Counted from the first letter of the stretch, positions 35,055 to 44,149 are shown. The stretch: 64,000 bases of DNA from Streptomyces sp. Q6 (GCF_036967205.1 NZ_CP146022.1:5518001-5582000), one strand, 5' to 3'. The notes: generated by a model from the sequence alone, not told the origin. Translations and numbers: made by a program.

Positions 35055-36311
35055 CTAGCCGGCGAAGACGGAGACGCTGTCCTCGCTCGCGTGCCGGGGC
35101 TCCAGTTCCTCGGCGTCGTGGGTGAGGGCGTTCCTGCGCACCCACACCACGACCGCGCCGAGCAGCGCCGTGACGGCGGCGACCACGAACGGGATGTGGA
35201 TGTCGCTCCACTCCTCGATCTTCGGCGCGAAGTACGGGGCGGCCGCGGCGGCGAACCACCGGACGAAGTTGTACCCGGCGGACGCCACGGGCCGCGGCGC
35301 GTCCGAGACGCCCAGCGCGAGCTCGGTGTAGACGGTGTTGTTCACGCCGATGAAGGCGCCGGACAGGATCGTGCAGACGATGGCCGCGGTGTGGCTGCCG
35401 TAGCCGAGGACGAGCACGTCGGCGGCGAGCAGGACCAGCGAACCGCCGAGCACCTTCAGCGAGCCGAACCGCGCCTGCATGCGCGGCGCCACGATCACCG
35501 AGAACAGCGCGAGCAGCACGCCCCAGGCGAAGAAGACACCGCCGGACTTGTACGGGGTCATGTTCAGCACGAACGGTGTGAAGGCCAGCACCGTGAAGAA
35601 CGTGTAGTTGTAGAAGAAGGCGGAGACGGCGGCGGACGCGAGGCCGCCGTGGCCCAGCGCCTTGATCGGGTCGAGGATCGAGGTCTTCCGTGCGGGCTTC
35701 GGCTGCTCCTTCAGGAACACCGTGATGCACAGGAACCCGACGGCCATGAGCGCCGCGGTGCCGAAGAACGGGTAGCGCCAGCTGGCGTTGCCGAGCAGGG
35801 CGCCGACCAGCGGTCCGCACGCCATGCCGAGGCCGAGCGCGGACTCGTACAGCAGGATCGCGGCGGCGCTGCCGCCGGCCGCGGCGCCGACGATGACGGC
35901 GAGCGCGGTCGACACGAACAGCGCGTTGCCGAGGCCCCAGCCGGCCCGGAAGCCGACCAGTTCGCCGACCGATCCGGACGTGCCCGCGAGCGCGGCGAAG
36001 ACGACGACGAGCGCGAGGCCGACGAGCAGGGTCTTCTTGCCGCCGATGCGGCTGGAGACGAAGCCGGTGACCAGCATCGCGATCGCGGTGATCAGGAAGT
36101 ACGAGGTGAAGAGGAGGGAGACCTGACTCGGGGTCGCCTCCAGGCCCTTGGCGATCGACGGCAGGATCGGGTCGACGAGTCCGATGCCCATGAAGGCGAC
36201 GACGGATGCCCCGGCGGTCGCCCAGACCGCCTTCGGTTGACGCAGGATGCTGCCCGCACCCGCGTCGAAGGGGTCCCCTTCGGCGGGACCTCCTGTGCTG
36301 CTGTGGCTCAT
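35055..36311 (-). CDS. MFS transporter (DHA1-type drug exporter)
   Basis: A 418-residue protein with 12 membrane spans. The cytoplasmic loop signature GFVSSRIGGKKTLLVG lies between spans 2 and 3 and the antiporter motif region GLGMACGPLVGALLG in span 5, both typical of 12-TM drug/H+ antiporters. The central loop (KEQPKPARKTSILDP) separates the halves. It likely exports small hydrophobic compounds. The promoter contains a TTAG-CTAA dyad between -35 and -10, implying control by a repressor, though no regulator gene is adjacent. Confidence 0.9.
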   Translation of the reverse strand: MSHSSTGGPAEGDPFDAGAGSILRQPKAVWATAGASVVAFMGIGLVDPILPSIAKGLEATPSQVSLLFTSYFLITAIAMLVTGFVSSRIGGKKTLLVGLALVVVFAALAGTSGSVGELVGFRAGWGLGNALFVSTALAVIVGAAAGGSAAAILLYESALGLGMACGPLVGALLGNASWRYPFFGTAALMAVGFLCITVFLKEQPKPARKTSILDPIKALGHGGLASAAVSAFFYNYTFFTVLAFTPFVLNMTPYKSGGVFFAWGVLLALFSVIVAPRMQARFGSLKVLGGSLVLLAADVLVLGYGSHTAAIVCTILSGAFIGVNNTVYTELALGVSDAPRPVASAGYNFVRWFAAAAAPYFAPKIEEWSDIHIPFVVAAVTALLGAVVVWVRRNALTHDAEELEPRHASEDSVSVFAG

Positions 36312-36361
36312 GCCTGATGCTCCTTTGCTCCTGGGCCGAGCGAGATCGTTGGCGTATGCAC

Positions 36362-36391
36362 ATAATAAGTTAGACCAGCTAATTAATGCAA
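36362..36391 (-). promoter_or_regulatory. Repressible promoter of the MFS gene with embedded operator
   Basis: On the minus strand TTGCAT (36386-36391) and TATTAT (36362-36367) are 18 nt apart. A dyad TTAG-N5-CTAA (36370-36382) fills the spacer in unusually AT-rich DNA. An operator placed there is the standard layout for MarR/TetR/PadR repression. Confidence 0.5.
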
Positions 36392-36481
36392 GCTACACGT
36401 AAATCTGTGGGGCAGACCGGCACACTCCGGACGGGTGATCGTCCTTGACGCGGCGCGGCACGGGGAGGACCGTGGGACTTT

Positions 36482-37120
36482 ATGAGGGGCGAACCCAGTT
36501 GCCCGAAGTGTGGTGGCCGGGTCAGGGCTCCCGGACTCTTTGCCGACTCCTGGCAGTGCGATGTGCACGGGACCGTGCATCCGTTGCAGCCTGTGATCCC
36601 GCCCAGCGTCGAGGCCCTCGGTGTCGTGGTGCATCGCGCGCGGGTACCGGTGTGGATGCCGTGGCCGCTGCCGGTCGGCTGGCTGTTCACGGGCGTGGCC
36701 AACGCGGGCGACGACCGGCACGGCGGCCGCGCCACCGCCGTCGCCTGCTCGGGGCCGGGACCGCTCGGCGGCATCGGCGAGCTGGTGCTCGTCGCCGAGG
36801 AGCTGGGCGTCGGACTCGGCGCGCGCTACGCGGGCATCGAGGGGCCCGACCCGGGACCGCGGATGAACGTCGAGAAGCCGCCGCAGGCCAAGCTGCTCGC
36901 TGCCGGTCGGCCCACTCCGCTCTGGCACGTCACGGGCACACCGGACGACCGTGCCGTCTTCGCCGGCGAGGCGCGCGGCCTGTGGCTGTGGGCGATCGTG
37001 TGGCCGGAGCAGTCGGGTCTGCTCATGTACGACGAGCTGGTGCTCACCGACCTGCGGGACGCGGGCGCCGAGGTGGACCTGCTGCCGTGCGGGGCGCTGT
37101 CACCGCGCATCCTTCAGTAG
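36482..37120 (+). CDS. DUF6758-type zinc-ribbon protein
   Basis: A 212-residue soluble protein opening with a zinc-ribbon-like motif: Cys7 and Cys10 (CPKCGG) and Cys26 with His29 (QCDVHG). The remainder is rich in Gly and Trp (VWMPWPLPVGWLFTGVANAGDD; LWLWAIVWPEQSG) and ends LLPCGALSPRILQ. It is conserved in Streptomyces without known function; the family number is from memory. The next gene starts 254 bp downstream. Confidence 0.75.
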   Translation: MRGEPSCPKCGGRVRAPGLFADSWQCDVHGTVHPLQPVIPPSVEALGVVVHRARVPVWMPWPLPVGWLFTGVANAGDDRHGGRATAVACSGPGPLGGIGELVLVAEELGVGLGARYAGIEGPDPGPRMNVEKPPQAKLLAAGRPTPLWHVTGTPDDRAVFAGEARGLWLWAIVWPEQSGLLMYDELVLTDLRDAGAEVDLLPCGALSPRILQ

Positions 37121-37145
37121 GGCGTACGGGACCGTGCGCCGGGGG

Positions 37146-37179
37146 TACGTGCCCGCGTGGTGTACGTGCCCGCGTGGTG
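37146..37179. repeat. Short tandem repeats between the DUF6758 and PHP genes
   Basis: Two exact 17-bp copies of TACGTGCCCGCGTGGTG lie at 37146-37179. A second diverged pair, GTGGGGCGTCCGCGTAA and GTGGGACGTCCGCGTAA, occurs at about 37228-37265. Confidence 0.7.
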
Positions 37180-37374
37180 TACGGGCCTGCCCGCAGGCGT
37201 ACGGGGCGGTGCGCCCGAGGGCCTTCGGTGGGGCGTCCGCGTAATCGGTGGGACGTCCGCGTAAGGGGTGGCGGCCCGGTTCGGTGGTGACGGGAGCGGG
37301 GAAATTCCCCGTTATCCTTGAGCGTCCCCCGCTGCCCTCCGGCAGCAGCCCGTCCGAGCCTGGAGTACGCAGCC

Positions 37375-38238
37375 GTGCGCATCGATCTGCACACCCACTC
37401 CACCGCTTCCGACGGGACGGACAGCCCGGCCGAGCTGGTGCGGAACGCGGCGGCTCAGGGTCTGGACGTCGTGGCGCTCACCGACCACGACACCACGCGC
37501 GGCCACGCCGAGGCGATCGCCGCGCTCCCCGAGGGCCTCACCCTCGTCACCGGCGCCGAACTCTCCTGCCGCCTCGACGGCGTGAGCATGCACATGCTGG
37601 CGTATCTCTTCGACCCCGAGGAAGCGGGGCTGCTCGCCGAGCGCGAGCTGGTCCGTGACGACCGGGTGCCGCGCGCCCAGGGCATGATCGCCAAGCTGAA
37701 CGAGCTGGGCGTCCCCGTCACCTGGGAGCAGGTCGCCCGTATCGCCGGTGACGGCTCGGTCGGCCGCCCGCACATCGCCACGGCGCTGGTCGAGCTCGGT
37801 GTCGTACCGACGGTCTCCGACGCGTTCACCGAGGAGTGGCTGGCCAACGACGGGCGCGCGTACGTCGACAAGCACGAGACGGACCCCTTCGAGGCGATCC
37901 GCCTGGTCAAGGCCGCGGGCGGCGTCACCGTCTTCGCGCACCCGGGTGCTGCCAAGCGAGGCCGGACGGTCCCCGACGCGTCGATCGCGAAGCTGGCCGA
38001 GGCCGGTCTCGACGGCATCGAGGTCGACCACATGGACCACGACCCGGCCACCCGCGAGCGCCTGCGCGGCCTCGCCGCCGACGTCGGCCTGCTGACCACC
38101 GGCTCCTCGGACTACCACGGCAGCCGCAAGACCTGCGTGCTCGGCGAGTACACGACCGACCCCGAGATCTACGGCGAGATCACGCGGCGCGCCACGGGCG
38201 CCTTCCCGGTGCCGGGCGCCGGCGGACGCCGCGCCTGA
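37375..38238 (+). CDS. PHP-domain phosphoesterase
   Basis: A 287-residue metal-dependent phosphoesterase. The PHP motifs are DLHTHSTASDG (metal ligands His6 and His8), ALTDHDTTRG, GAELSC, FAHPG and TGSSDYHG at the C-terminus. Stand-alone members include enzymes acting on 3',5'-nucleoside bisphosphates and RNA ends, so nucleotide turnover is the likely role. The start is GTG 37375, directly before the metal-binding motif. MarC follows 66 bp downstream. Confidence 0.9.
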   Translation: MRIDLHTHSTASDGTDSPAELVRNAAAQGLDVVALTDHDTTRGHAEAIAALPEGLTLVTGAELSCRLDGVSMHMLAYLFDPEEAGLLAERELVRDDRVPRAQGMIAKLNELGVPVTWEQVARIAGDGSVGRPHIATALVELGVVPTVSDAFTEEWLANDGRAYVDKHETDPFEAIRLVKAAGGVTVFAHPGAAKRGRTVPDASIAKLAEAGLDGIEVDHMDHDPATRERLRGLAADVGLLTTGSSDYHGSRKTCVLGEYTTDPEIYGEITRRATGAFPVPGAGGRRA

Positions 38239-38304
38239 CGCTCCCCGCGCGTCCCCCTCGTACGCCCCCCTCCGCTCGACTCTCCCGCAAGGCAAGCCCC
38301 CACT

Positions 38305-38910
38305 GTGTTCGATGTCGCTGTTTTCGGATCCCTTTTTCTCACGCTTTTTGTGATTATGGATCCCCCTGGAATCACTCCGATCTTCCTCGCCCTCACCGCC
38401 GGCCGCCCCGCCAAGGTCCAGAAGCGGATGGCCTTCCAGGCCGTCTGCGTCGCCTTCGGCGTCATCGCCGTCTTCGGTCTCCTGGGCCACCAGATCCTCG
38501 ACTACCTGCACGTCTCCGTGCCGGCCCTGATGATCGCGGGCGGGCTGCTGCTCCTGCTCATCGCGCTCGACCTGCTGACCGGCAAGACGGACGAGCCGAA
38601 GCAGACGAAGGACGTGAACGTCGCCCTCGTCCCGCTCGGCATGCCGCTGCTCGCGGGGCCCGGCGCGATCGTCTCGGTCATCCTGGCCGTCCAGAAGGCG
38701 GACTCGTTCGCGACCCAGGTCTCGGTCTGGACGGCGATCGTGGCGATCCACGTCGTCCTGTGGATCGTGATGCGCTACTCGCTGGTGATCATCCGCGTCA
38801 TCAAGGACGGCGGCGTGGTCCTCGTGACCCGGCTCGCGGGCATGATGCTCTCGGCGATCGCCGTGCAGCAGATCATCAACGGGGTGACCCAGGTGATCCA
38901 GGGCGCCTGA
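38305..38910 (+). CDS. MarC family integral membrane protein
   Basis: A 201-residue protein with six membrane spans. The family signature is near the N-terminus (LFVIMDPPGITPIFLALT) and repeated in the middle (PLGMPLLAGPGAIVSVIL), reflecting the internal duplication of MarC/NAAT proteins. The function is not established; early links to multidrug resistance were not confirmed. GTG start. A strong terminator follows. Confidence 0.9.
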   Translation: MFDVAVFGSLFLTLFVIMDPPGITPIFLALTAGRPAKVQKRMAFQAVCVAFGVIAVFGLLGHQILDYLHVSVPALMIAGGLLLLLIALDLLTGKTDEPKQTKDVNVALVPLGMPLLAGPGAIVSVILAVQKADSFATQVSVWTAIVAIHVVLWIVMRYSLVIIRVIKDGGVVLVTRLAGMMLSAIAVQQIINGVTQVIQGA

Positions 38911-38942
38911 CCCCCGGCTGCCGTGAGCAGGCTCCGGACATG

Positions 38943-38979
38943 CGAAGCCCCCGTACGCGTCGTGCGTACGGGGGCTTCG
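38943..38979. terminator. Bidirectional terminator after marC-like gene
   Basis: Perfect 16-bp stem (CGAAGCCCCCGTACGC and complement) with a 5-nt loop, between convergent genes. Confidence 0.85.
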
Positions 38980-39002
38980 AAGATGTGTGAGTCGCTACCC
39001 CG

Positions 39003-39155
39003 TTACGAGGCGGCCGACTCGGCCGGGCGGATGTAGAGGCGCTGCCCGATGGCGGCGGCCTGCTGAACGATCCGGTTGACGGAGGCGGCGTCCACGACGG
39101 TGCTGTCCACGGCGGTGCCGTCGACGTCGTCGAGTCGCATGATTTCGAAGCGCAT
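39003..39155 (-). CDS. Small conserved hypothetical protein (50 aa)
   Basis: A 50-residue soluble protein beginning MRFEIMRLDDVDGTAVD and ending RLYIRPAESAAS. AAGGGAG lies a few bases before the ATG (complement of 39153-39155), supporting this start over an in-frame upstream ATG. There is no cysteine, signal or membrane segment. Its adjacency to a strong terminator and 263-bp upstream spacing suggest an independent unit. I recognise it only as a streptomycete-type small protein; function unknown. Confidence 0.65.
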   Translation of the reverse strand: MRFEIMRLDDVDGTAVDSTVVDAASVNRIVQQAAAIGQRLYIRPAESAAS

Positions 39156-39418
39156 GTGGCTTCTCCCTTCGTCTGGTGATCCTCCTGAAGGAGAACTACT
39201 GGTGCTGACCACGAGTCTGGTCCAGCTGTACGGCCAGGCGGTTGCCTGACCGTTAAGAGTGGATTGCGTGGCTCCAGTGCCCCGCGTGCTCTATGGGGTT
39301 CAACGAGTTGCCCCCAGCAAACATTCCCTACGCTAAGGAAATTTTTCGGGTAACTAATTACCGGCGGGTAGCGGGAGCGGTTGTACACGGGGCGTGACGC
39401 CCAGGACAATGGGCGGCG

Positions 39419-40321
39419 ATGAACGACGACACCCCCACGGACGCCGTGAGCACCCGCCTCGACACCACGAACGACCTGCTCAGACGGATGCTCGCCGAAG
39501 TGGCGAAGACGCCGTCGACGCACGCGATCTTCGTGGACGCGGGCTACCTCTACGCGGCCGCGGGCCGGCTCGTCGCCGGCACCGAGGACCGCCGCTCCTT
39601 CGACCTCGACGCCGAAGGGGTCATCGAGGCCCTGATCGACAAGGCCCGCACGATCTTCGCGGACAGCCGACTGCTGCGCGTCTACTGGTACGACGGCGCC
39701 CGCCGCCGCATCCACACCACCGAGCAGCAGTCGATCGCCGAGCTGCCCGACGTGAAGGTGCGCCTCGGCAACCTGAACGCGAACAACCAGCAGAAGGGCG
39801 TCGACTCCCTCATCCGCAGCGACCTCGAATCGCTCGCCCGGCACCGCGCCATCAGCGACGCGGCCCTGCTCGGCGGCGACGAGGACCTGGTCTCCGCCGT
39901 CGAGGCGGCCCAGGGGTACGGCGCCCGCGTCCACCTCTGGGGCATCGAGGCGCCCGACGGCCGCAACCAGGCCGATCCGCTGCTCTGGGAGGTCGACAGC
40001 CAGCGCACCCTCGACCTCGACTTCGTGAAGCCGTTCGTCACCCGCCGCACCACGCTCTCGTACGAGTACCCGGACGCGCCGCGGCCCGGCCGCGACCAGG
40101 TGCGGTTCGTCGGAGCGCAGATCGCGGCGCAGTGGCTGGCCGCGCGCGGGCGCGAAGCACTGGCCGACCTGCTCCCCGGCCACCCCTACCTGCCGGGATC
40201 CGTCGACCAGGAACTCCTCGTCGAGGCGGAAGCGCTGCTCCAGTACTCGCTGCGCGGCCACTCCGACCTGCGGCGCTCGCTGCGGGACGGGTTCTGGAGC
40301 CATCTCCAGACGCAGTACTGA
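39419..40321 (+). CDS. NYN-domain (PIN-like) RNase family protein
   Basis: A 300-residue protein. The NYN nuclease-like domain (about 35-180) has acidic residues in AIFVDAGYLY (Asp40) and LLGGDEDLVSAVEAAQGYG, which fit the PIN/NYN metal site. The C-terminal ~100 residues form an OST/LOTUS-like helical region (AQIAAQWLAARGREALADLLPG ... LRRSLRDGFWSHLQ). Members are predicted RNases. It is convergent with the hydrolase gene. Upstream (39156-39418) is AT-rich with GTAACTAATTAC at about 39351. Confidence 0.85.
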   Translation: MNDDTPTDAVSTRLDTTNDLLRRMLAEVAKTPSTHAIFVDAGYLYAAAGRLVAGTEDRRSFDLDAEGVIEALIDKARTIFADSRLLRVYWYDGARRRIHTTEQQSIAELPDVKVRLGNLNANNQQKGVDSLIRSDLESLARHRAISDAALLGGDEDLVSAVEAAQGYGARVHLWGIEAPDGRNQADPLLWEVDSQRTLDLDFVKPFVTRRTTLSYEYPDAPRPGRDQVRFVGAQIAAQWLAARGREALADLLPGHPYLPGSVDQELLVEAEALLQYSLRGHSDLRRSLRDGFWSHLQTQY

Positions 40322-40357
40322 CGTCCGCCCCCGCTTCCTGTTCCGGCGCGGTATCCC

Positions 40358-41227
40358 TTACGACGCCGGGTGGCGGTCCCAGAAGGCGGCGAGTGCGGCG
40401 GCGGTCTCCAGCGGGCGGTCGGTGTTGGGGGAGTGCTCGGCCCCCGCGATCAGCGACCGCGCCGCGTCCAGCCGCGCCGCCATCGCGTCGAGCTGCGGCA
40501 CCGGCCACGCGTCGTCCCGCTCGCCCGACACGACATGCACCGGGGGCGCGACCGCGGCCAGCTCCGCCACCCGGTCCGGCTCGGTGCACAACTGCCGCCC
40601 GGTGGCGATGAGTTGGGCCGGACTGTGCGCCATCCAGCGGCGCCGCAGATCCTCCTCGTCACCGCGTACGTCGACGACGTCCTCCGGGGTCTCCAGGGCC
40701 TGGATCGCCTCCCAGACCTGCGCCATGTCCAGCGCGGTCAGCGCGTCCTGGAGCAGCTTGACCCGCTGCTGCTGCGGCTCGGTGACCGGCCCGGGGCCCG
40801 ACGCCATCAGGGTCAGTGTCGCGAACGGCGCCGGGTCGATGAGCACCGCCGCCCGCGCGATCAGCCCGCCCAGCGAGTGGCCGAGCAGATGCACCGGGCC
40901 CGCGTCGAGCGCGGCGGCCTGCGCCAGCACGTCCCGCGCCAACTCGCCCTGGGCGTAAGGGGATTCGTCGTCCTCGGGGCCCGCGCTCTGGTACTGCCCG
41001 CGCCCGTCCACGGCGACCGTCCGGTATCCGGCGGCGCCGAGCGGGGCGTGCAGCGCGATGAAGTCCTCCTTGCTGCCGGTGAACCCGGGCAGCAGCAGCG
41101 CGGTGCCGCGCACGGGCCCCGACCCGGGCTCCGGCTCACCGACGAGGGCGGCGAACTCGCCTCTCGCGGTGACCAGACGCTGGGCACGGGTACCGGGCGG
41201 CGGAGTGAAGGTGGGCGGCCTGCTCAT
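40358..41227 (-). CDS. Alpha/beta-fold hydrolase
   Basis: A 289-residue hydrolase with nucleophile Ser118 in GHSLGG, an acidic position in VSGERDDAWPVPQ and the His in GAEHSPN. The oxyanion region is LLLPGFTGSKEDF. There is no signal peptide, so it is cytosolic. The substrate is unknown. It lies 97 bp downstream of the DEAD-box helicase, separated by a hairpin. Confidence 0.85.
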   Translation of the reverse strand: MSRPPTFTPPPGTRAQRLVTARGEFAALVGEPEPGSGPVRGTALLLPGFTGSKEDFIALHAPLGAAGYRTVAVDGRGQYQSAGPEDDESPYAQGELARDVLAQAAALDAGPVHLLGHSLGGLIARAAVLIDPAPFATLTLMASGPGPVTEPQQQRVKLLQDALTALDMAQVWEAIQALETPEDVVDVRGDEEDLRRRWMAHSPAQLIATGRQLCTEPDRVAELAAVAPPVHVVSGERDDAWPVPQLDAMAARLDAARSLIAGAEHSPNTDRPLETAAALAAFWDRHPAS

Positions 41228-41275
41228 GCCGCGAGATTACGTGGCGCGCCGGTCGCGCGCCTCGGCGGGCACGAA

Positions 41276-41311
41276 GAAGGCCCGGCCCCGCAGTGCGGGA
41301 ACCGGGCCTTC
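41276..41311 (-). terminator. Terminator after the DEAD-box helicase
   Basis: GAAGGCCCGG and its complement enclose a second small hairpin (CCCGC-AGT-GCGGG). It lies 14 nt beyond the helicase stop on the minus strand. Confidence 0.65.
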
Positions 41312-41324
41312 AAGGCTGGACCGA

Positions 41325-43724
41325 TCAGGCCTCGGGGGCCTCGGCGACGGCCTTCTTGCGCGTGCGGCGCGGCTTGGCGTCGGCGACGGGCGCCTCGACC
41401 GGAGCGGCGGCGACGGCCTTCTTGCGGGTCCGCGTGGCCGGCTTGGCCTCCGCGGGCTCCGCGGCGACGGCCTTCTTGCGGGTGCGCGTGGCGGGCTTGG
41501 CCTCGACGGCTTCGGCGGTGTCGACGGCGACTTCGGCCTTCTTGCGCGTGCGGCGCGGCTTGGTCTCGGCGACGGGCGCCTCCTCCGCCGGGGCGGCGGC
41601 GACGGCCTTCTTGCGGGTGCGCGTGGCGGGCTTCGCCTCGACGGCTTCCGCGGTGTCGACGGCGACTTCGGCCTTCTTGCGCGTGCGGCGCGGCTTGGTC
41701 TCGGCGACGGGCGCCTCCTCCGCCGGGGCGGCGGCGACGGCCTTCTTGCGGGTCCGCGTGGCGGGCTTCGCCTCGACGGCTTCGGCGGTGTCGACCGCGG
41801 CCTCCGCCTTCTTGCGCGTACGACGCGGCTTCGGCACGACGGCCTCGGCGACCGGAGCGGCGGCCTCGACGGCCTCCACGGTCTCGACGACGGCCTCCGC
41901 CGCCTTCTTGCGCGTACGGCGACGGGGCTTGGCTTCCACCTCGGCCTCGGCCTCGGCCTCGGCGACGGCCACGGTCGCCGGAGCGACCGCCTCGACCGCC
42001 TCCACGACGGCCTCCGCCTTCTTACGCGTACGGCGACGGGGCTTGCTCTCCGCCACGGCCTCGGCGACGACCTCGGTCACCGGGGCGACGGCCTCGGTCA
42101 CGGGCGCCACCGTCTCGACCGTCTCGACGACGGCCTCGGCGGCCGGGGCGACGGGCGCTCCGGCACCGCTGCGCGTCCGACGACGACGGCGCGGCGTGCG
42201 CGGCTCGGAGGCGTCCTCCGCGACCGGCGTCACGGGAGTCGCCGTGCTGCCGGCGGCCTCCGCGGCGACCGTCTCGCCGCCGCGCGTACGGCGACGGCGA
42301 CGCGGGGTGCGAGCGGAACGCTCCTGCTCCTGCTCCTGCTCACGGCCACGGTTGTCGCGGTCGCGGTCACGCGGACGGTCGCGGTCCGGACGGCCACCAC
42401 GGCCGCCGCGCGGCGAGGCGCCACGGCCACCGGTCTCGCCCAGGTCCTCGATCTGCTCGGCCCCGAGCCCGGCGCGCGTGCGCTCCGAGCGCGGCAGGAC
42501 ACCCTTGGTGCCCGCCGGGATGTTCAGCTCCTCGTAGAGGTGCGGGGACGAGGAGTACGTCTCGACCGGGTCGTTGAAGTCCAGCTCCAGCGCCTTGTTG
42601 ATCAGCTGCCAGCGCGGGATGTCGTCCCAGTCGACGAGCGTGATCGCGATGCCCTTGGCGCCCGCGCGGCCGGTGCGGCCGATGCGGTGCAGGTACGTCT
42701 TCTCGTCCTCGGGGGACTGGTAGTTGATGACGTGCGTGACGCCCTCGACGTCGATGCCGCGCGCGGCGACGTCGGTGCACACGAGCACGTCGACCTTGCC
42801 GTTGCGGAACGCGCGCAGGGCCTGCTCGCGCGCGCCCTGTCCGAGGTCGCCGTGGACGGCGCCGGAGGCGAAGCCGCGCTTCTGCAGCTGCTCGGCGATG
42901 TCGGCGGCGGTCCGCTTCGTCCGGCAGAAGATCATCGCGAGCCCGCGGCCGTCGGCCTGGAGGATGCGCGCGACCATCTCCGGCTTGTCCATGTTGTGCG
43001 CGCGGAACACGTGCTGCTTGGTGTTCGCGACCGTCTTGCCCTCGTCGTCCGGCGCGGTGGCGCGGATGTGCGTGGGCTGCGACATGTAGCGGCGGGCCAG
43101 GCCGATGACGGCGCCCGGCATAGTCGCCGAGAACAGCATCGTCTGACGCTTCGCCGGAAGCAGCTTGATGATCTTCTCGACGTCGGGCAGGAAGCCCAGG
43201 TCGAGCATCTCGTCGGCCTCGTCGAGGACGAGCGCCTTCACGTGCGAGAGGTCCAGCTTCTTCTGGCCCGCGAGGTCCAGAAGGCGTCCGGGCGTACCGA
43301 CGATGACGTCGACGCCCTTCTTGAGGGCCTCGACCTGGGGCTCGTACGCCCGACCGCCGTATATGGCGAGGACGCGCACATTGCGCACCTTGCCGGCGGT
43401 GAGCAGGTCATTGGTCACCTGCGTGCACAGCTCGCGCGTGGGGACGACGACGAGCGCCTGCGGGGTGTCGGTCAGCTGCTCGGGCTTGGCCCGGCCCGCC
43501 TCGACGTCCGCGGGGACGGTGACGCGCTCCAGGAGCGGCAGACCGAAACCGAGGGTCTTGCCCGTGCCGGTCTTGGCCTGGCCGATGACGTCCGTGCCGG
43601 TCAGGGCGACGGGGAGGGTCATCTCCTGGATGGGGAAGGGAGTGACGATGCCGACGGCCTCAAGGGCTTCGGCGGTCTCGGGAAGGATCCCGAGCTGACG
43701 GAATGTAGAAGTCTGCGTAGTCAG
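41325..43724 (-). CDS. DEAD-box ATP-dependent RNA helicase (RhlE type) with long repetitive basic C-terminus
   Basis: About 799 residues. The helicase core (about 1-420) has FRQLGILPETAEALE (Q-motif region), AKTGTGKT (motif I, 50-57), PTRELC, TPGRLLD, DEAD (168-171), SAT, and HRIGRTGR. The remaining ~380 residues are RGG/R-D-rich then alternating acidic and TRKKA/TRRKK basic blocks that probably bind RNA. No ATG or GTG lies near the conserved start; CTG 43722-43724 with GAGG upstream is the most likely initiator, the only ATG being 276 nt further up (44000). It would unwind structured RNA, probably in cold or ribosome assembly. Next to the ferritin-like gene as in mycobacteria. Confidence 0.88.
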   Translation of the reverse strand: MTTQTSTFRQLGILPETAEALEAVGIVTPFPIQEMTLPVALTGTDVIGQAKTGTGKTLGFGLPLLERVTVPADVEAGRAKPEQLTDTPQALVVVPTRELCTQVTNDLLTAGKVRNVRVLAIYGGRAYEPQVEALKKGVDVIVGTPGRLLDLAGQKKLDLSHVKALVLDEADEMLDLGFLPDVEKIIKLLPAKRQTMLFSATMPGAVIGLARRYMSQPTHIRATAPDDEGKTVANTKQHVFRAHNMDKPEMVARILQADGRGLAMIFCRTKRTAADIAEQLQKRGFASGAVHGDLGQGAREQALRAFRNGKVDVLVCTDVAARGIDVEGVTHVINYQSPEDEKTYLHRIGRTGRAGAKGIAITLVDWDDIPRWQLINKALELDFNDPVETYSSSPHLYEELNIPAGTKGVLPRSERTRAGLGAEQIEDLGETGGRGASPRGGRGGRPDRDRPRDRDRDNRGREQEQEQERSARTPRRRRRTRGGETVAAEAAGSTATPVTPVAEDASEPRTPRRRRRTRSGAGAPVAPAAEAVVETVETVAPVTEAVAPVTEVVAEAVAESKPRRRTRKKAEAVVEAVEAVAPATVAVAEAEAEAEVEAKPRRRTRKKAAEAVVETVEAVEAAAPVAEAVVPKPRRTRKKAEAAVDTAEAVEAKPATRTRKKAVAAAPAEEAPVAETKPRRTRKKAEVAVDTAEAVEAKPATRTRKKAVAAAPAEEAPVAETKPRRTRKKAEVAVDTAEAVEAKPATRTRKKAVAAEPAEAKPATRTRKKAVAAAPVEAPVADAKPRRTRKKAVAEAPEA
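41521..41790 (-). repeat. Two near-identical 135-bp tandem repeats inside the helicase gene
   Basis: The unit encodes 45 residues containing TRKKAEVAVDTAEAVEAKPA and KKAVAAAPAEEAPVAETKPRR. The copies start at about 41521 and 41656; degenerate versions continue on both sides (about 41380-42060). Confidence 0.8.
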
Positions 43725-44149
43725 GGTGTTGCCTCTTCTGTGAGGTGCGGCGTGAGGCGAACGCGGGGGTCGTGACCGTGCCAGTGCCGTGCCGTTGGTA
43801 CGCCGGTCTCGTGACCGCGAGTGCGGGACGGACCGGGTGGCGCGGGACCACTGCCGACGCTCGAGCGCTCGTGCCGCTGAGGGGGCCCCTCCTCGATCCG
43901 TACGTCTTGTGACGTACGACCCGGAGGGCTGTCGGGTCGGAGCCGATCGGGCCACCGACCGGGCATCCTCATTCGTGCGGCCCGTCGCATATACGCGCAA
44001 GTACCAGAAAGCTGGCTTGCACTCGGCGGGCTCATTACCACCATACCCCGGAAATCCGCATGTGCGACGGCCGAATTGGTCACGTAGCCGTCGTCACACT
44101 CCTTGACCAGGGACTTCCGGTGAGCGGTGAGCGGGCTATTGTGCGCTTC
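43725..44149. other. Gene-free 425-bp stretch: structured leader of the helicase gene and divergent promoter region
   Basis: If the helicase starts at CTG 43724 this stretch has no gene. It contains an 8-bp stem CGTACGTC-TTGT-GACGTACG (43899-43918) and a second hairpin GCAAG/CCAG-AAAG-CTGG/CTTGC (43997-44020). Long structured leaders are usual for cold-shock helicases. Confidence 0.45.

Noticed and set aside
41400-42060. CRISPR array in the helicase gene
   Set aside because: The 135-bp units are directly adjacent coding repeats with no spacers.
41058-43775. A 905-codon + strand frame opposite the DEAD-box helicase
   Set aside because: All helicase motifs read cleanly on the - strand; the + frame is repetitive Arg/Leu-rich shadow.
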